From assembly GCA_002428995.1 (NCBI GenBank), contig DIYJ01000014.1, positions 70,467 through 134,466 of the forward strand: a stretch of DNA of 64,000 bases. The letters run 5' to 3'. This document shows, in pieces, positions 25,253 to 34,003 of this stretch. The notes beneath the pieces were generated by a model. The model did not search any database and was not told the origin of the DNA. It was given only the letters and a program-made list of their open reading frames with translations. This DNA is from Flavobacteriales bacterium UBA6057. Lineage in GTDB: Bacteria; Bacteroidota; Bacteroidia; Flavobacteriales_G; Salibacteraceae. The position numbers and the translations under genes were made by a program. Each line of letters starts with the position of its first letter. Position 1 is the stretch's first letter.

Positions 25253-26770
25253 TTACCCCTTGAGGCGATCCCGGATGATTCCCTCTACCGCTTCGATCTT
25301 CACGCGGTCCTGTTGCATGCTGTCGCGCTCGCGAATAGTCACCGTGTTGTCTTCCAGGGTTTGGTGATCAACCGTAACGGCAAATGGAGTTCCGATGGCA
25401 TCTTGCCTGCGGTAGCGCCTTCCGATGGCGTCTTTTTCATCGTACTGACACATGAAGTCGTGCTTCAAGCCTCCAAGGATTTCACGGGCCTTTTCGGGAA
25501 GTCCGTCTTTTTTGAGCAGTGGAAGTACCGCCACCTTGTAAGGAGCAAGCTTAACCGGCAACCTCAATACGGTGCGCTCTGATCCGTCTTCCAGTTTTTC
25601 TTCCTGGTAGGCATAGGAGAGCATGGCCAGGAACATGCGATCAAGACCAATGCTGGTTTCTACCACATAGGGCACATAGCTTTCGTTGGTCTCAGGATCG
25701 AAGTACTGAAGCTTTTTACCGCTGTGCTCCTCGTGCTGTTTGAGGTCAAAATCCGTGCGCGAGTGAATCCCTTCGAGCTCTTTGAAGCCCATGGGAAAGT
25801 TGAATTCAATGTCGGCCGCAGCATTGGCATAGTGAGCCATTTTCAGGTGATCGTGGAAACGATACTCTGACTCTGGAATTCCCAATGATTTGTGCCAGTT
25901 GATGCGTTCCTGCTTCCAGTGCTCATACCACTCCATCTCTGTGCCTGGCTTCACAAAAAACTGCATTTCCATCTGCTCAAATTCGCGCATGCGGAAGATG
26001 AACTGGCGCGCCACAATCTCGTTGCGGAAGGCTTTTCCGATCTGCGCAATTCCGAAGGGAAGTTTCATCCGGCCCGTTTTCTGAACGTTGAGGTAGTTCA
26101 CAAAAATGCCCTGTGCTGTTTCCGGGCGGAGGTAAATCTTGTTGGCCCCTTCGGCCGTTGATCCCATTTCGGTGCTGAACATAAGGTTGAACTGGCGCAC
26201 ATCCGTCCAGTTACGCGAACCACCTACCGGATCTGCAATGTCTTCGTCAATGATCAACTGCTTGAAGTCTTCGAGATCTTCCTCTTCCATGCATCGCTTC
26301 ATGCGCGCCTCAATGACTTCAATCTTATCCAGATATCCTTTCACCCGCGGATTCGTTTGCTGGAACATTTCCGCATCGAAGGAATCTCCAAAGCGCTTGG
26401 CAGCCTTCTTTACTTCCTTGGCGATCTTGCCGCGGATTTTCTCAATATGATCTTCTACCAGCACATCGGCCCGGTAGCGCTTCTTGCTGTCTTTGTTGTC
26501 AATCAGGGGATCGTTGAACGCATCTACGTGACCTGAAGCCTTCCAGGTAGTAGGGTGCATGAAAATGGCTGAGTCGATGCCCACGATGTTCTCATTCATC
26601 TGCACCATGCTCTTCCACCAGTATTCCTTGATGTTTTTCTTCAGCTCAGAGCCCAGTTGGCCGTAGTCATACACAGCACCCAGACCATCATAGATTTCAC
26701 TGGAGGGAAACACAAAACCATACTCCTTGGCATGGGAAATCACCTTCTTCAACTTATCCTCTTGTTCCAT
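25253..26770 (-). CDS. glyS: Glycine--tRNA ligase (alpha2, class II)
   Basis: This 505-residue cytoplasmic enzyme charges tRNA-Gly. It is the eukaryote/archaea-like dimeric form rather than the tetrameric alpha/beta bacterial form. Class II motifs are visible: motif 1/2 region RPETAQGIFVNYLNVQ and AFRNEIVARQFIFRMREFEQ, and motif 3 ETSIGLDRMFLAML. The C-terminal anticodon-binding domain starts near LPVKLAPYKVAVLPL and ends with EGIIRDRLKG. I set the start at 26770 (MEQEDKLKKV), not at 26797, because the -7 promoter element lies at 26783-26776. Confidence 0.95.
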   Translation of the reverse strand: MEQEDKLKKVISHAKEYGFVFPSSEIYDGLGAVYDYGQLGSELKKNIKEYWWKSMVQMNENIVGIDSAIFMHPTTWKASGHVDAFNDPLIDNKDSKKRYRADVLVEDHIEKIRGKIAKEVKKAAKRFGDSFDAEMFQQTNPRVKGYLDKIEVIEARMKRCMEEEDLEDFKQLIIDEDIADPVGGSRNWTDVRQFNLMFSTEMGSTAEGANKIYLRPETAQGIFVNYLNVQKTGRMKLPFGIAQIGKAFRNEIVARQFIFRMREFEQMEMQFFVKPGTEMEWYEHWKQERINWHKSLGIPESEYRFHDHLKMAHYANAAADIEFNFPMGFKELEGIHSRTDFDLKQHEEHSGKKLQYFDPETNESYVPYVVETSIGLDRMFLAMLSYAYQEEKLEDGSERTVLRLPVKLAPYKVAVLPLLKKDGLPEKAREILGGLKHDFMCQYDEKDAIGRRYRRQDAIGTPFAVTVDHQTLEDNTVTIRERDSMQQDRVKIEAVEGIIRDRLKG

Positions 26771-26775
26771 GGCCG

Positions 26776-26783
26776 CAAAAGTA
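26776..26783 (-). promoter_or_regulatory. Bacteroidota -7 element just before glyS
   Basis: On the minus strand TACTTTTG is a full TAnnTTTG match that ends 5 bp before the ATG at 26770. A leaderless or very short leader mRNA is implied, and it rules out the longer reading start at 26797. A -33 TTTG is not seen. Confidence 0.45.
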
Positions 26784-26827
26784 GAAGCACCGCGCAATTG
26801 GCGGGAGATAAGTTTACACGGAAAATA

Positions 26828-26845
26828 CCAGCCAGATTCGGCTGG
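26828..26845 (-). terminator. Hairpin terminator of the W-N/Y-G repeat gene
   Basis: CCAGCC (26828-26833) pairs with GGCTGG (26840-26845) directly after the minus-strand stop codon, followed on that strand by TATTTTC. The T-run is short, so it may be a weak terminator. Confidence 0.5.
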
Positions 26846-28429
26846 CTATCGAAGCATCATGCGTCCTGAGAAACGCTTGCCCGATGATTGGTTTTCGATC
26901 CGGTAGATGTAGGCGCCAGCCGCCAGGTCGTTCCGCTCAAACACGAAGTTCTCAGCGGTATACATATACTCCTCTCGCAACATCTGACCGTTCACATTAA
27001 AAAGCTGAAACACCAATGGCTGCCCCCGCTGCTCTTCACCCACCGAAATCAGGGCAAAATCCTGAATGGGGTTGGGAGAAACAGTGGCAGTTTCCACTGA
27101 AGCGATCTCCTGAACGCCTACCACAGTAATGTAATTGATGTAGTAGTGGATGTTGGGTATCCAATCTATTCCTGAGCCGTTCAAGGTATACTGATCGGTA
27201 AGACGATCGTCTTCGTTGTACTCATTGTAATACCAGAATTGGTTCTCCCATTGGCCATTGCCCCAATTCTTAGTGAGAGATCCCGATGGAATGGTATCGT
27301 GGAGGTAGAAATTTTCGGACCAGGAAAGGTTAGCCCATTGATTACCAACCTCCAGCCATTCTTTCCTTACCTCTTTAATGGTGCGGCCCTTTGCGTTGTA
27401 GTCTGTTTCAGTTCTCCTGTTGTTCACCCAATCACTGTTGCTGTTGTCCCAATACTGGCTCTCCAGTACAGAAACCAAGTCTTGCCCGTTGTATTCATAG
27501 AACGTTCGGGCGGAGTTCAAAAAGGAGGTGCCTTGCCACAGCTTCGACACACCTCTTGAGATGCGTCCTTGTTGATCGTAATAGGAAGAGTCCTGAGAAT
27601 AGTTGGTCCAGGTTCCACCAGGAGTGTGTTCCCAAATCACTTCTACAGGTTGCCCAGCGCCATTGTTTTGTGTGGTCCATCGCCAATATCCCTCCCAATC
27701 GTTGCCCGACCAGCTATTACGAATTCTGAAAGTTTCCGCACCGTTGGTGTATTCGTGGAGGTACTGCGTTTGATTGACCCATTCGCCACCAAACCAGTCT
27801 TGATACAGTGCTTCCACGACCTGATCGTTGTCGTTGTAAGTGGTTGTAGCCCTGTATAAGTTCTCCCACCCATTGCTGAGACCGGTTCTCGTTATCTGTA
27901 GCGTCTGCAAGCCGCTGGAATTGTATTCATACTCCTGCTGTTCTGAGTTGACCCAGTTGGACCCATTTCCTGAAAAAGTGGTCCACAAGGTGATGTTTCC
28001 ATTGGCGTCATAGCTTCTCACGGAACGGGAACTGTTGTTCCAGCCATTTCCGTTCCATGCATATTGTGCAATGTCATTGTTGGCTCCATTCTCATTGAAG
28101 CCATAATCGATCTTTGTGACGTTCACCCATTCCGACCCGTTCCAATCCTGAGTCACAACGGAGTGGTTAAGTCCATCGGAGTAGGTGTACACAAGCCTGG
28201 TGGTGTCTCTGAAAGCACCGGAACCTTCTGACCAGTTCTGAGTCAGAGCTACCAATGTGCGACCTTTCCAATCGTGGCTGTAGGCTGCCCGGGCCACGGG
28301 TTCGTATTGTCCAAGGACATCATTCCATCGATCCGTCCAGGCGCTGTCTGCCGCAGTGAAGGTAATTTGAGCATTGAGAGCAAAGGCGCTGCTTATGCAG
28401 AGCAAAAGGGTCAGGAGAGGTGACTTCAT
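26846..28429 (-). CDS. Secreted W-N/Y-G tandem-repeat protein with T9SS type A sorting domain
   Basis: A 527-residue protein with a signal peptide (LLTLLLCISSAFALNAQ). The body has about 11 tandem units of about 35 residues marked by a W-x-N and a following Y-rich strand with DANG/NDND-like turns: WVNVTKIDYGFNENG, WNNSSRSVRSYDANG, WVNSEQQEYEYNSSG, WENLYRATTTYNDND, WVNQTQYLHEYTNG, WVNNRRTETDYNAKG and others. The pattern recalls YD/RHS repeats but is shorter. A T9SS type A domain closes it (VSPNPIQDFALISV, AGAYIYRIENQSSG). Function unknown; probably a surface protein with a beta-rich repetitive shape. Confidence 0.85.
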   Translation of the reverse strand: MKSPLLTLLLCISSAFALNAQITFTAADSAWTDRWNDVLGQYEPVARAAYSHDWKGRTLVALTQNWSEGSGAFRDTTRLVYTYSDGLNHSVVTQDWNGSEWVNVTKIDYGFNENGANNDIAQYAWNGNGWNNSSRSVRSYDANGNITLWTTFSGNGSNWVNSEQQEYEYNSSGLQTLQITRTGLSNGWENLYRATTTYNDNDQVVEALYQDWFGGEWVNQTQYLHEYTNGAETFRIRNSWSGNDWEGYWRWTTQNNGAGQPVEVIWEHTPGGTWTNYSQDSSYYDQQGRISRGVSKLWQGTSFLNSARTFYEYNGQDLVSVLESQYWDNSNSDWVNNRRTETDYNAKGRTIKEVRKEWLEVGNQWANLSWSENFYLHDTIPSGSLTKNWGNGQWENQFWYYNEYNEDDRLTDQYTLNGSGIDWIPNIHYYINYITVVGVQEIASVETATVSPNPIQDFALISVGEEQRGQPLVFQLFNVNGQMLREEYMYTAENFVFERNDLAAGAYIYRIENQSSGKRFSGRMMLR

Positions 28430-28449
28430 AGTGTTGGGGTTAACTGCCT

Positions 28450-28457
28450 CAAAGTTA
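28450..28457 (-). promoter_or_regulatory. Candidate -7 element of the repeat gene
   Basis: TAACTTTG on the minus strand matches TAnnTTTG and ends 20 bp before the ATG at 28429. No -33 box is apparent. Confidence 0.4.
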
Positions 28458-28502
28458 AATCTTTGCGCGGAACGCGAACCCCTTCGAAGAACTTGACTCT
28501 TC

Positions 28503-29159
28503 CTACTTCACCCTGATCACAACAGGCGCGAAGTGGACGTCTTCCAGCCCGATGAACGAGTCGTCATCAAAGGAGAACTCCCCTTTAGATTTCATCACGA
28601 GGTTGAACACTTTGGAATAGTGCTCGACTCGCTCTCCACTGTTGAAGCTAATGGAGCTGTTGATTGAGCTTGATTTCATGGTCACGCCCTTTTGTTCTTT
28701 GAGTTCGAGCGAATGAAGGGCAATAGATGAGCTTTTGCAGGTGAGCTTAAAAACTTCCCCTCGCTTTGCTTTGATCGGAGCATCAATGGTGATGAGTCTC
28801 GCAGCAGAATCAGGGGCCACAACTTCTAAAAAGAGACTGTCAGATGTAAGCTCTTTTCCTTCAAAGCCGATGGTGAACGGCCCAACCTTTAAAGGCCCTT
28901 CCTCCTGAGGCACAATGTGGAAGCGGTAAACAAACTGCTGTTGAGGACTGGAGGCGCCAAAAAACGGCAGCTTCCGGTCGCTGTAAACGAAACTGGCATC
29001 GATCCCTCGAAGTGTTTGCGGCTTCACTCCCTTGATGGAGAGCTTAATCTCCACGGCCTCTCCAATGAGGACCGTTGACTGCCCTGTGCGCAGCTCGAGC
29101 TCCTGCGCAAATGTTCCCAGGCTGATGGCGAATGCAAAGAATAGAAGCGTCCATTTCAT
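28503..29159 (-). CDS. BatD-like periplasmic protein, short form
   Basis: A 218-residue protein with a signal peptide (TLLFFAFAISLGTFAQ). The mature part resembles the first domain of BatD/oxygen-tolerance proteins: GEAVEIKLSIKG, then QQFVYRFHIVPQEEGPLKVG, PFTIGFEGKELTSDSLFL. Full BatD has several such domains and a C-terminal membrane segment, both lacking here, and no batA/B/C/E genes are near. So it is either a stand-alone homolog or a relative with another job. A CATCTTTG box (one base off the -7 consensus) ends 4 bp before the ATG at 29159. Confidence 0.6.
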   Translation of the reverse strand: MKWTLLFFAFAISLGTFAQELELRTGQSTVLIGEAVEIKLSIKGVKPQTLRGIDASFVYSDRKLPFFGASSPQQQFVYRFHIVPQEEGPLKVGPFTIGFEGKELTSDSLFLEVVAPDSAARLITIDAPIKAKRGEVFKLTCKSSSIALHSLELKEQKGVTMKSSSINSSISFNSGERVEHYSKVFNLVMKSKGEFSFDDDSFIGLEDVHFAPVVIRVK

Positions 29160-29321
29160 AACGCAAAGATGCGATGCACAGGTCTTCCATCCATTCTAGG
29201 GTTATGAGCAGAGATTTTGCAAAAGAAGAAGGAGAATTATTTGAGTTTACGCTCGGTGGAAATCTCCAGAAGTTTAAAATTGTATCCATTGATTGACCGC
29301 CTCAAAAACCAGTCATCAGGC

Positions 29322-29444
29322 ATGAATAAAGAACGAATCCACAAGTGGCTCAAGCGCATCGGCATATGGGGCTTCTTGTTCTTCCTGATCAAGGGACTGG
29401 TGTGGCTCGCTGTCCTTTTTGGGCTGTTTAAAGCATGCGAATGA
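29322..29444 (+). CDS. Small single-pass membrane protein
   Basis: A 40-residue protein (MNKERIHKWLKRIGIWGF, then a hydrophobic stretch FLFFLIKGLVWLAVLFGLF). It has a positively charged N-terminus and one membrane helix. The frame is open further upstream from a TTG at 29217, but that extension is polar and looks non-coding. Similar short membrane proteins are common in Flavobacteriia. It lies 27 bp before the DUF3109 gene, so the two may be cotranscribed. Role unknown. Confidence 0.55.
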   Translation: MNKERIHKWLKRIGIWGFLFFLIKGLVWLAVLFGLFKACE

Positions 29445-29471
29445 TCACCTTCGCTTTTCGGATTAAGGTTT

Positions 29472-30059
29472 ATGGTTCAAATTGACGACAAGATTGTTTC
29501 GCTGGATGTGCTGAAAGAAGAGTTCACCTGCAACCTCAGTGCGTGTAAGGGAGCGTGTTGTGTTGAAGGAGACTCTGGTGCACCACTCACGGCCGAAGAA
29601 GTCGATCTTATTGAAAAAGAATACCCCAACTTCAAGCATCAACTAAGGGCTGAGGGCATTGAAGCTGTGGAAGCGCAGGGCACCTCGGTAAAAGATGAAT
29701 GGGATGGAGAATCAGTGACCCCACTTCGGGATGGAAAAGAGTGTGCCTACACGGTGTTTGATGAGCAAAACATGGCGCTCTGCGGCATTGAACTGGCTTG
29801 GAAGGAAGGCAAGACTTCTTTCCGAAAACCGATCTCTTGTCACCTCTACCCAATTCGAACAAAACGGTACAAGGAATTTGAAGCTGTGAACTATGAGCGA
29901 TGGAACATTTGCTCGGATGCCTGCACCCTCGGAAAGGAACTAAAAGTGCCGGTCTACAAGTTCGCAAAAGACGCTTTGATCAGGAAATACGGGGAGTCTT
30001 GGTACAATGCCTTGGAGGACGCTACCACGGAGCTTCAGAAGATGGGTCATTTGGATTGA
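29472..30059 (+). CDS. DUF3109-family Cys-cluster protein
   Basis: A 195-residue cytoplasmic protein. It contains the DUF3109/YkgJ-like Cys pattern: FTCNLSACKGACCVEGDSG near residues 18-36, a central segment with KECAYTVFDEQ, CGIELAW and PISCHLYPIR, and NICSDACTLG toward the end. Such spaced Cys suggest a bound metal or iron-sulfur cluster. The family is widespread in Bacteroidota but its biochemical role is unknown to me. The ATG at 29472 fits the family N-terminus. Confidence 0.8.
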   Translation: MVQIDDKIVSLDVLKEEFTCNLSACKGACCVEGDSGAPLTAEEVDLIEKEYPNFKHQLRAEGIEAVEAQGTSVKDEWDGESVTPLRDGKECAYTVFDEQNMALCGIELAWKEGKTSFRKPISCHLYPIRTKRYKEFEAVNYERWNICSDACTLGKELKVPVYKFAKDALIRKYGESWYNALEDATTELQKMGHLD

Positions 30060-30409
30060 TTCTACAAACAAAAAGTGCCGTTCAGCAGCCAATGAACAAC
30101 ATGATTTTCAGCAACCTCCCGTTAATGCTGAGTTAAGATTGAGGAAATTAATTTTTAAACACTGAGGCTTTCTATACGGTGTTAAAAACCAAGGCCGATT
30201 GTTAATGAAAATGGTTTGACTCGGGAGCGTTTTTTGTCAAGTTTTGTTGTGCAAAAGACAGAAGGGGGATTCATGCCCCCTTGTTTGTCTGATGTAGGGA
30301 GCAAACAAAAACACCTGACTTTCAATGAGTTAGAAAATTCTGCCTTGCGAGGCAGCGGGGGTGTTTTGTCTCTAAAAATGGGCGATAGAGAATCATTAAG
30401 GCAACCGAA
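30060..30409 (+). other. 350-bp region upstream of nrdBA
   Basis: No credible gene is seen: one open frame (30216-30413) has an implausible composition and no start signal. The first 190 bp are AT-rich without structure. I found no exact TAnnTTTG; ATGGTTTG near 30210 is one near-miss. The structured leader occupies 30256-30368. Confidence 0.5.
30256..30368 (+). promoter_or_regulatory. Structured leader of nrdBA with mutually exclusive hairpins
   Basis: Three stems can form. Stem 1: AGACA (30256-30260) and AAGGGGG (30262-30268) with CCCCCTT (30276-30282) and TGTCT (30286-30290). Stem 2: TTGTTTG (30281-30287) with CAAACAA (30302-30308). Stem 3: CAAAAACACC (30306-30315) with GGTGTTTTG (30360-30368), with an inner hairpin CTGCCT-TGCG-AGGCAG (30340-30355). 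Stem 2 shares bases with both 1 and 3, so folding could switch. No cobalamin riboswitch box was recognised. A regulatory role in nrdBA expression is inferred. Confidence 0.45.
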
Positions 30410-31465
30410 ATGAAGGAAGAAAAAACAGCAGCAAAGGAGGCAGATATCACATCAGTGCTTCCCAAAAACACAACTCTGGAAAACGAAAAGACGATGGTAG
30501 AAGAACCAATTTTGAAGGAAGATCCAAGACGCTTTGTACTCTTTCCTATTCAGCATGATGACATCTGGCAGTTTTACAAAAAATCAGAGGCGAGTTTCTG
30601 GACAGCGGAGGAGATCGATCTAGGTCCGGATCTTCACGATTGGGAACACAAACTGACCGATGATGAGCGCTACTTCATCAAGCACGTTTTGGCCTTCTTC
30701 GCAGCGAGCGATGGCATCGTAAACGAAAACCTGGCGGAGAACTTTGTTGCTGAAGTTCAATACACCGAGGCCAAGTTTTTCTACGGCTTCCAAATTGCCA
30801 TGGAAAACATCCACTCAGAGACCTATTCCCTCCTCATCGATACTTACATCAAAGACAAGGCAGAGAAAAACACTCTGTTCAACGCCATCGAAACGATGGA
30901 CTGTGTGAAGAAGAAAGCTGAATGGGCCCTGAACTGGATCGACAATGGTTCTTTTGCTGAGCGCCTCATCGCCTTCGCAGCGGTAGAAGGTATTTTCTTC
31001 TCCGGTTCTTTCTGCTCCATCTTCTGGTTGAAGAAGCGCGGATTGATGCCCGGCTTGAGCTTCTCTAATGAATTAATCTCCCGAGATGAGGGAATGCACT
31101 GTGACTTTGCATGCCTGCTCTACAACGACCACGTTGTGAACAAGCTCGCACCCGAAACGATCGAGAAGATCATCACAGATGCTGTAGAGATCGAAAAAGA
31201 ATTTGTAACCGAATCGCTTCCTGTTTCATTGATCGGAATGAACGCGAAGCTCATGACGCAGTACATTGAATTTGTAGCCGACCGATTGCTCGCAGAGCTT
31301 GGCAACAAAAAGGTGTACAACTCCGAGAATCCATTCGATTTCATGGAACTCATCAGCCTTCAGGGAAAGACGAACTTCTTCGAAAAGCGCGTTGGCGAAT
31401 ACCAGAAGTCCGGTGTGAGCACTGGCTCAGAAGGACAGGTATTCAAGCTGGACGAAGATTTCTAA
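30410..31465 (+). CDS. nrdB: Ribonucleoside-diphosphate reductase, beta (small) subunit
   Basis: This 351-residue cytoplasmic subunit carries the diiron-tyrosyl radical for class I ribonucleotide reductase and works with NrdA. Metal and radical residues are present: E132 and H135 with the radical Tyr139 (MENIHSETYSLLIDTYI), and later ISRDEGMHCDFACL. The sequence is close to the eukaryotic R2 type (EASFWTAEEIDL, AFFAASDGIVNENLAENF). About 38 N-terminal residues are extra and polar; no ATP-cone is seen in it. An ATG at 30494 is a possible alternative start. It precedes nrdA by 48 bp and follows a structured leader. Confidence 0.95.
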   Translation: MKEEKTAAKEADITSVLPKNTTLENEKTMVEEPILKEDPRRFVLFPIQHDDIWQFYKKSEASFWTAEEIDLGPDLHDWEHKLTDDERYFIKHVLAFFAASDGIVNENLAENFVAEVQYTEAKFFYGFQIAMENIHSETYSLLIDTYIKDKAEKNTLFNAIETMDCVKKKAEWALNWIDNGSFAERLIAFAAVEGIFFSGSFCSIFWLKKRGLMPGLSFSNELISRDEGMHCDFACLLYNDHVVNKLAPETIEKIITDAVEIEKEFVTESLPVSLIGMNAKLMTQYIEFVADRLLAELGNKKVYNSENPFDFMELISLQGKTNFFEKRVGEYQKSGVSTGSEGQVFKLDEDF

Positions 31466-31513
31466 AGACCTTCCACAAACAACATCTCCATTCTCAAAAA
31501 ATAACCGACATCC

Positions 31514-33892
31514 ATGTTTGTCCTTAAAAGAGACGGCCGAAAAGAAGCAGTGAAGTTTGACAAAGTCACTGCGCGTATCAAGAAACTCTGCTATGGCCTC
31601 CATGCCAGCATTGACCCTGTAAAGATCTCCATGAAGGTGATCGAGGGAATCTACGATGGAGTAACCACTACTGAGCTCGACAACCTTGCTGCTGAGGTTG
31701 CCGCTACCATGACTACCACGCATCCTGATTATGCACTGCTGGCTTCCCGAATTGCAGTAAGCAATCTCCACAAAAACACGGAGAAAACCTTCTCAACCAC
31801 AATGGATGCGTTGTACAACTACGTTGACCCTAACACGGGCAAAAACGCGCCTCTCATTGCTGAAGATGTACACAAGATCATTAAAGACAACGCTGAGGTT
31901 CTTGACAGTACCATCATCTACGATCGCGACTTTGGTTATGATTTCTTCGGATTCAAAACCCTTGAGCGCAGCTACTTGCTGAAGATGGACAACAAGGTAG
32001 TGGAGCGTCCACAGCACATGCTCATGCGTGTGGCGATTGGCATCCACAAGGAGGACATCGATGCAGCCATCGAAACATACGACCTGATGAGCGAGCGTTG
32101 GTTTACACACGCCACGCCTACACTCTTCAACGCGGGTACGCCAAAGCCACAAATGTCTTCTTGCTTCCTCTTGACTGCCAAGGACGACAGCATCACAGGT
32201 ATCTACGAAAGCCTCACTCAGTGCGCCAAGATCTCTCAGTCTGCGGGTGGCATCGGGTTGAGCATTCACAACATTCGCGCTACAGGTTCTTACATCCGAG
32301 GAACAAACGGAACCAGCAACGGTATCGTTCCTATGCTGCGTGTGTTTAACGACACTGCTCGCTACGTAGACCAGGGTGGAGGAAAGCGTAAGGGTTCTTT
32401 TGCCATCTACCTCGAGCCATGGCATGCTGATGTGTTTGACTTCCTCGATCTGAAGAAGAACCACGGAAAAGAAGAGCAGCGTGCAAGAGACCTTTTCTAC
32501 GCCCTTTGGGTTCCGGATTTGTTCATGAAGCGTGTAGAAGAAGGTGGAGACTGGACACTGATGTGCCCGGACGAGTGCCCAGGCCTGAGCGATTGCCACA
32601 GCGAAGAGTTCGAAAAGCTCTACACCAGCTATGAGAAAGCTGGCAAGGGTAAAAAGACCATCAAGGCTCAGGAGCTTTGGTTCAAGATTCTCGAATCACA
32701 GATCGAGACCGGAACGCCTTACATGCTCTACAAGGATGCCGCGAATGCGAAGTCGAACCAGCAGAACCTTGGAACGATCAAGTCTTCCAACCTCTGCACC
32801 GAGATCATCGAATACACAGCTCCAGACGAAGTAGCCGTTTGTAACCTCGCTTCCATCGCACTTCCAAAGTTTGTGCAGGATGGCAAGTTTGATCACGACA
32901 AGTTGTTTGAGATCACCTATGTGGCCACCAAGAACCTGAACAAGATTATTGACGGAAATTACTATCCGGTTCCTGAGGCGAAGAATTCAAACTTCCGTCA
33001 CCGTCCAATTGGATTGGGTGTTCAAGGATTGGCTGATGCCTTCATCCAGATGCGCTATCCATTCGACTCTGAAGAGGCGAAGCAGCTCAACATCGACATC
33101 TTCGAAACCATCTACTACGCGGCTCTTTGTGCTTCTAAGGACCTGGCCAAGGTAGACGGACACTACGAAACCTATCCAGGTTCTCCGATCTCAGAAGGCA
33201 AGTTCCAGTTTGACCTCTGGGGTGTGAAGCCAACCGATCGTTGGGAATGGGACGTGCTGAGAGACGAAGTGAAGAAGCATGGTGTGCGCAACTCCTTGTT
33301 ACTCGCTCCAATGCCAACCGCTTCTACCAGCCAGATTCTTGGAAACAACGAGTGCATCGAGCCTTACACTTCCAACATCTACTCTCGAAGAACACTCAGC
33401 GGTGAGTTTGTGGTAGTGAACAAGCACCTGATGCGCGACCTCGTGAAGCTTGGCTTGTGGGATGAAACCCTGAAGAACAAGCTGATTGGTGCCAATGGAT
33501 CTGTTCAAGACATCGATGAAGTTCCAGACAATTTGAAGGAGCTCTACAAAACTGCCTGGGAAATCAGCCAGAAGCGCATCATCGAAATGTCGGCCGACCG
33601 CGGTGCATACATCGATCAGAGCCAGTCGCTGAACATCTTCATGGAGAACGCCAACTTCGCGAAACTTACTTCCATGCACTTCTACGGCTGGAAGGCCGGA
33701 CTGAAGACAGGAATGTATTACCTGCGCACCAAGGCTGCCCGTGATGCTATCAAGTTTACACTTGACAAAAGCAAGCTCGAAGAGCCAGCAGCAAAAGCTC
33801 AGGAAGCAGCCGCTGTAAGCCAGGAACAACGAGAAGCAGAAATCGCCTGCTCACTGGACAATCCGGATGAGTGCGAAATGTGCGGCTCTTAA
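31514..33892 (+). CDS. nrdA: Ribonucleoside-diphosphate reductase, alpha (large) subunit
   Basis: This 792-residue catalytic subunit reduces NDPs to dNDPs. An N-terminal ATP-cone for overall activity control is present (FVLKRDGRKEAVKFDKVTAR, residues about 2-95). Active-site and substrate motifs are visible: MSSCFLLT, NLCTEIIEY, CNLASIALP and PMPTASTSQILGNNECIEPY. A CxxC near the C-terminus (ECEMCGS) re-reduces the active site. The C-terminal end matches the eukaryote-like class Ia form. It lies 48 bp after nrdB and ends before a perfect hairpin terminator. Confidence 0.96.
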   Translation: MFVLKRDGRKEAVKFDKVTARIKKLCYGLHASIDPVKISMKVIEGIYDGVTTTELDNLAAEVAATMTTTHPDYALLASRIAVSNLHKNTEKTFSTTMDALYNYVDPNTGKNAPLIAEDVHKIIKDNAEVLDSTIIYDRDFGYDFFGFKTLERSYLLKMDNKVVERPQHMLMRVAIGIHKEDIDAAIETYDLMSERWFTHATPTLFNAGTPKPQMSSCFLLTAKDDSITGIYESLTQCAKISQSAGGIGLSIHNIRATGSYIRGTNGTSNGIVPMLRVFNDTARYVDQGGGKRKGSFAIYLEPWHADVFDFLDLKKNHGKEEQRARDLFYALWVPDLFMKRVEEGGDWTLMCPDECPGLSDCHSEEFEKLYTSYEKAGKGKKTIKAQELWFKILESQIETGTPYMLYKDAANAKSNQQNLGTIKSSNLCTEIIEYTAPDEVAVCNLASIALPKFVQDGKFDHDKLFEITYVATKNLNKIIDGNYYPVPEAKNSNFRHRPIGLGVQGLADAFIQMRYPFDSEEAKQLNIDIFETIYYAALCASKDLAKVDGHYETYPGSPISEGKFQFDLWGVKPTDRWEWDVLRDEVKKHGVRNSLLLAPMPTASTSQILGNNECIEPYTSNIYSRRTLSGEFVVVNKHLMRDLVKLGLWDETLKNKLIGANGSVQDIDEVPDNLKELYKTAWEISQKRIIEMSADRGAYIDQSQSLNIFMENANFAKLTSMHFYGWKAGLKTGMYYLRTKAARDAIKFTLDKSKLEEPAAKAQEAAAVSQEQREAEIACSLDNPDECEMCGS

Positions 33893-33918
33893 GCCATTCA
33901 AACGATTTCGTTTAACCC

Positions 33919-33955
33919 AAAAAGCCCTGAAGTGCATTCACTTCAGGGCTTTTTG
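33919..33955 (+). terminator. Rho-independent terminator after nrdA
   Basis: A perfect inverted repeat: AAAAAGCCCTGAAGTG, loop CATT, then CACTTCAGGGCTTTTT. It starts 26 bp after the nrdA stop. The A- and T-runs on either side make it symmetrical, so it could also act on the minus strand. Confidence 0.9.
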
Positions 33956-34003
33956 TTTGGGTGCTGATTGAACTGTCGCAAAAAGCACAGTCTGTCTGGC
34001 AGG

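Noticed and set aside
30216..30413. Open frame in the nrdBA leader overlapping the nrdB start by 4 bp
   Set aside because: It has no good start signal or recognisable protein pattern, and the DNA is better explained by paired stems. A leader peptide cannot be fully excluded.
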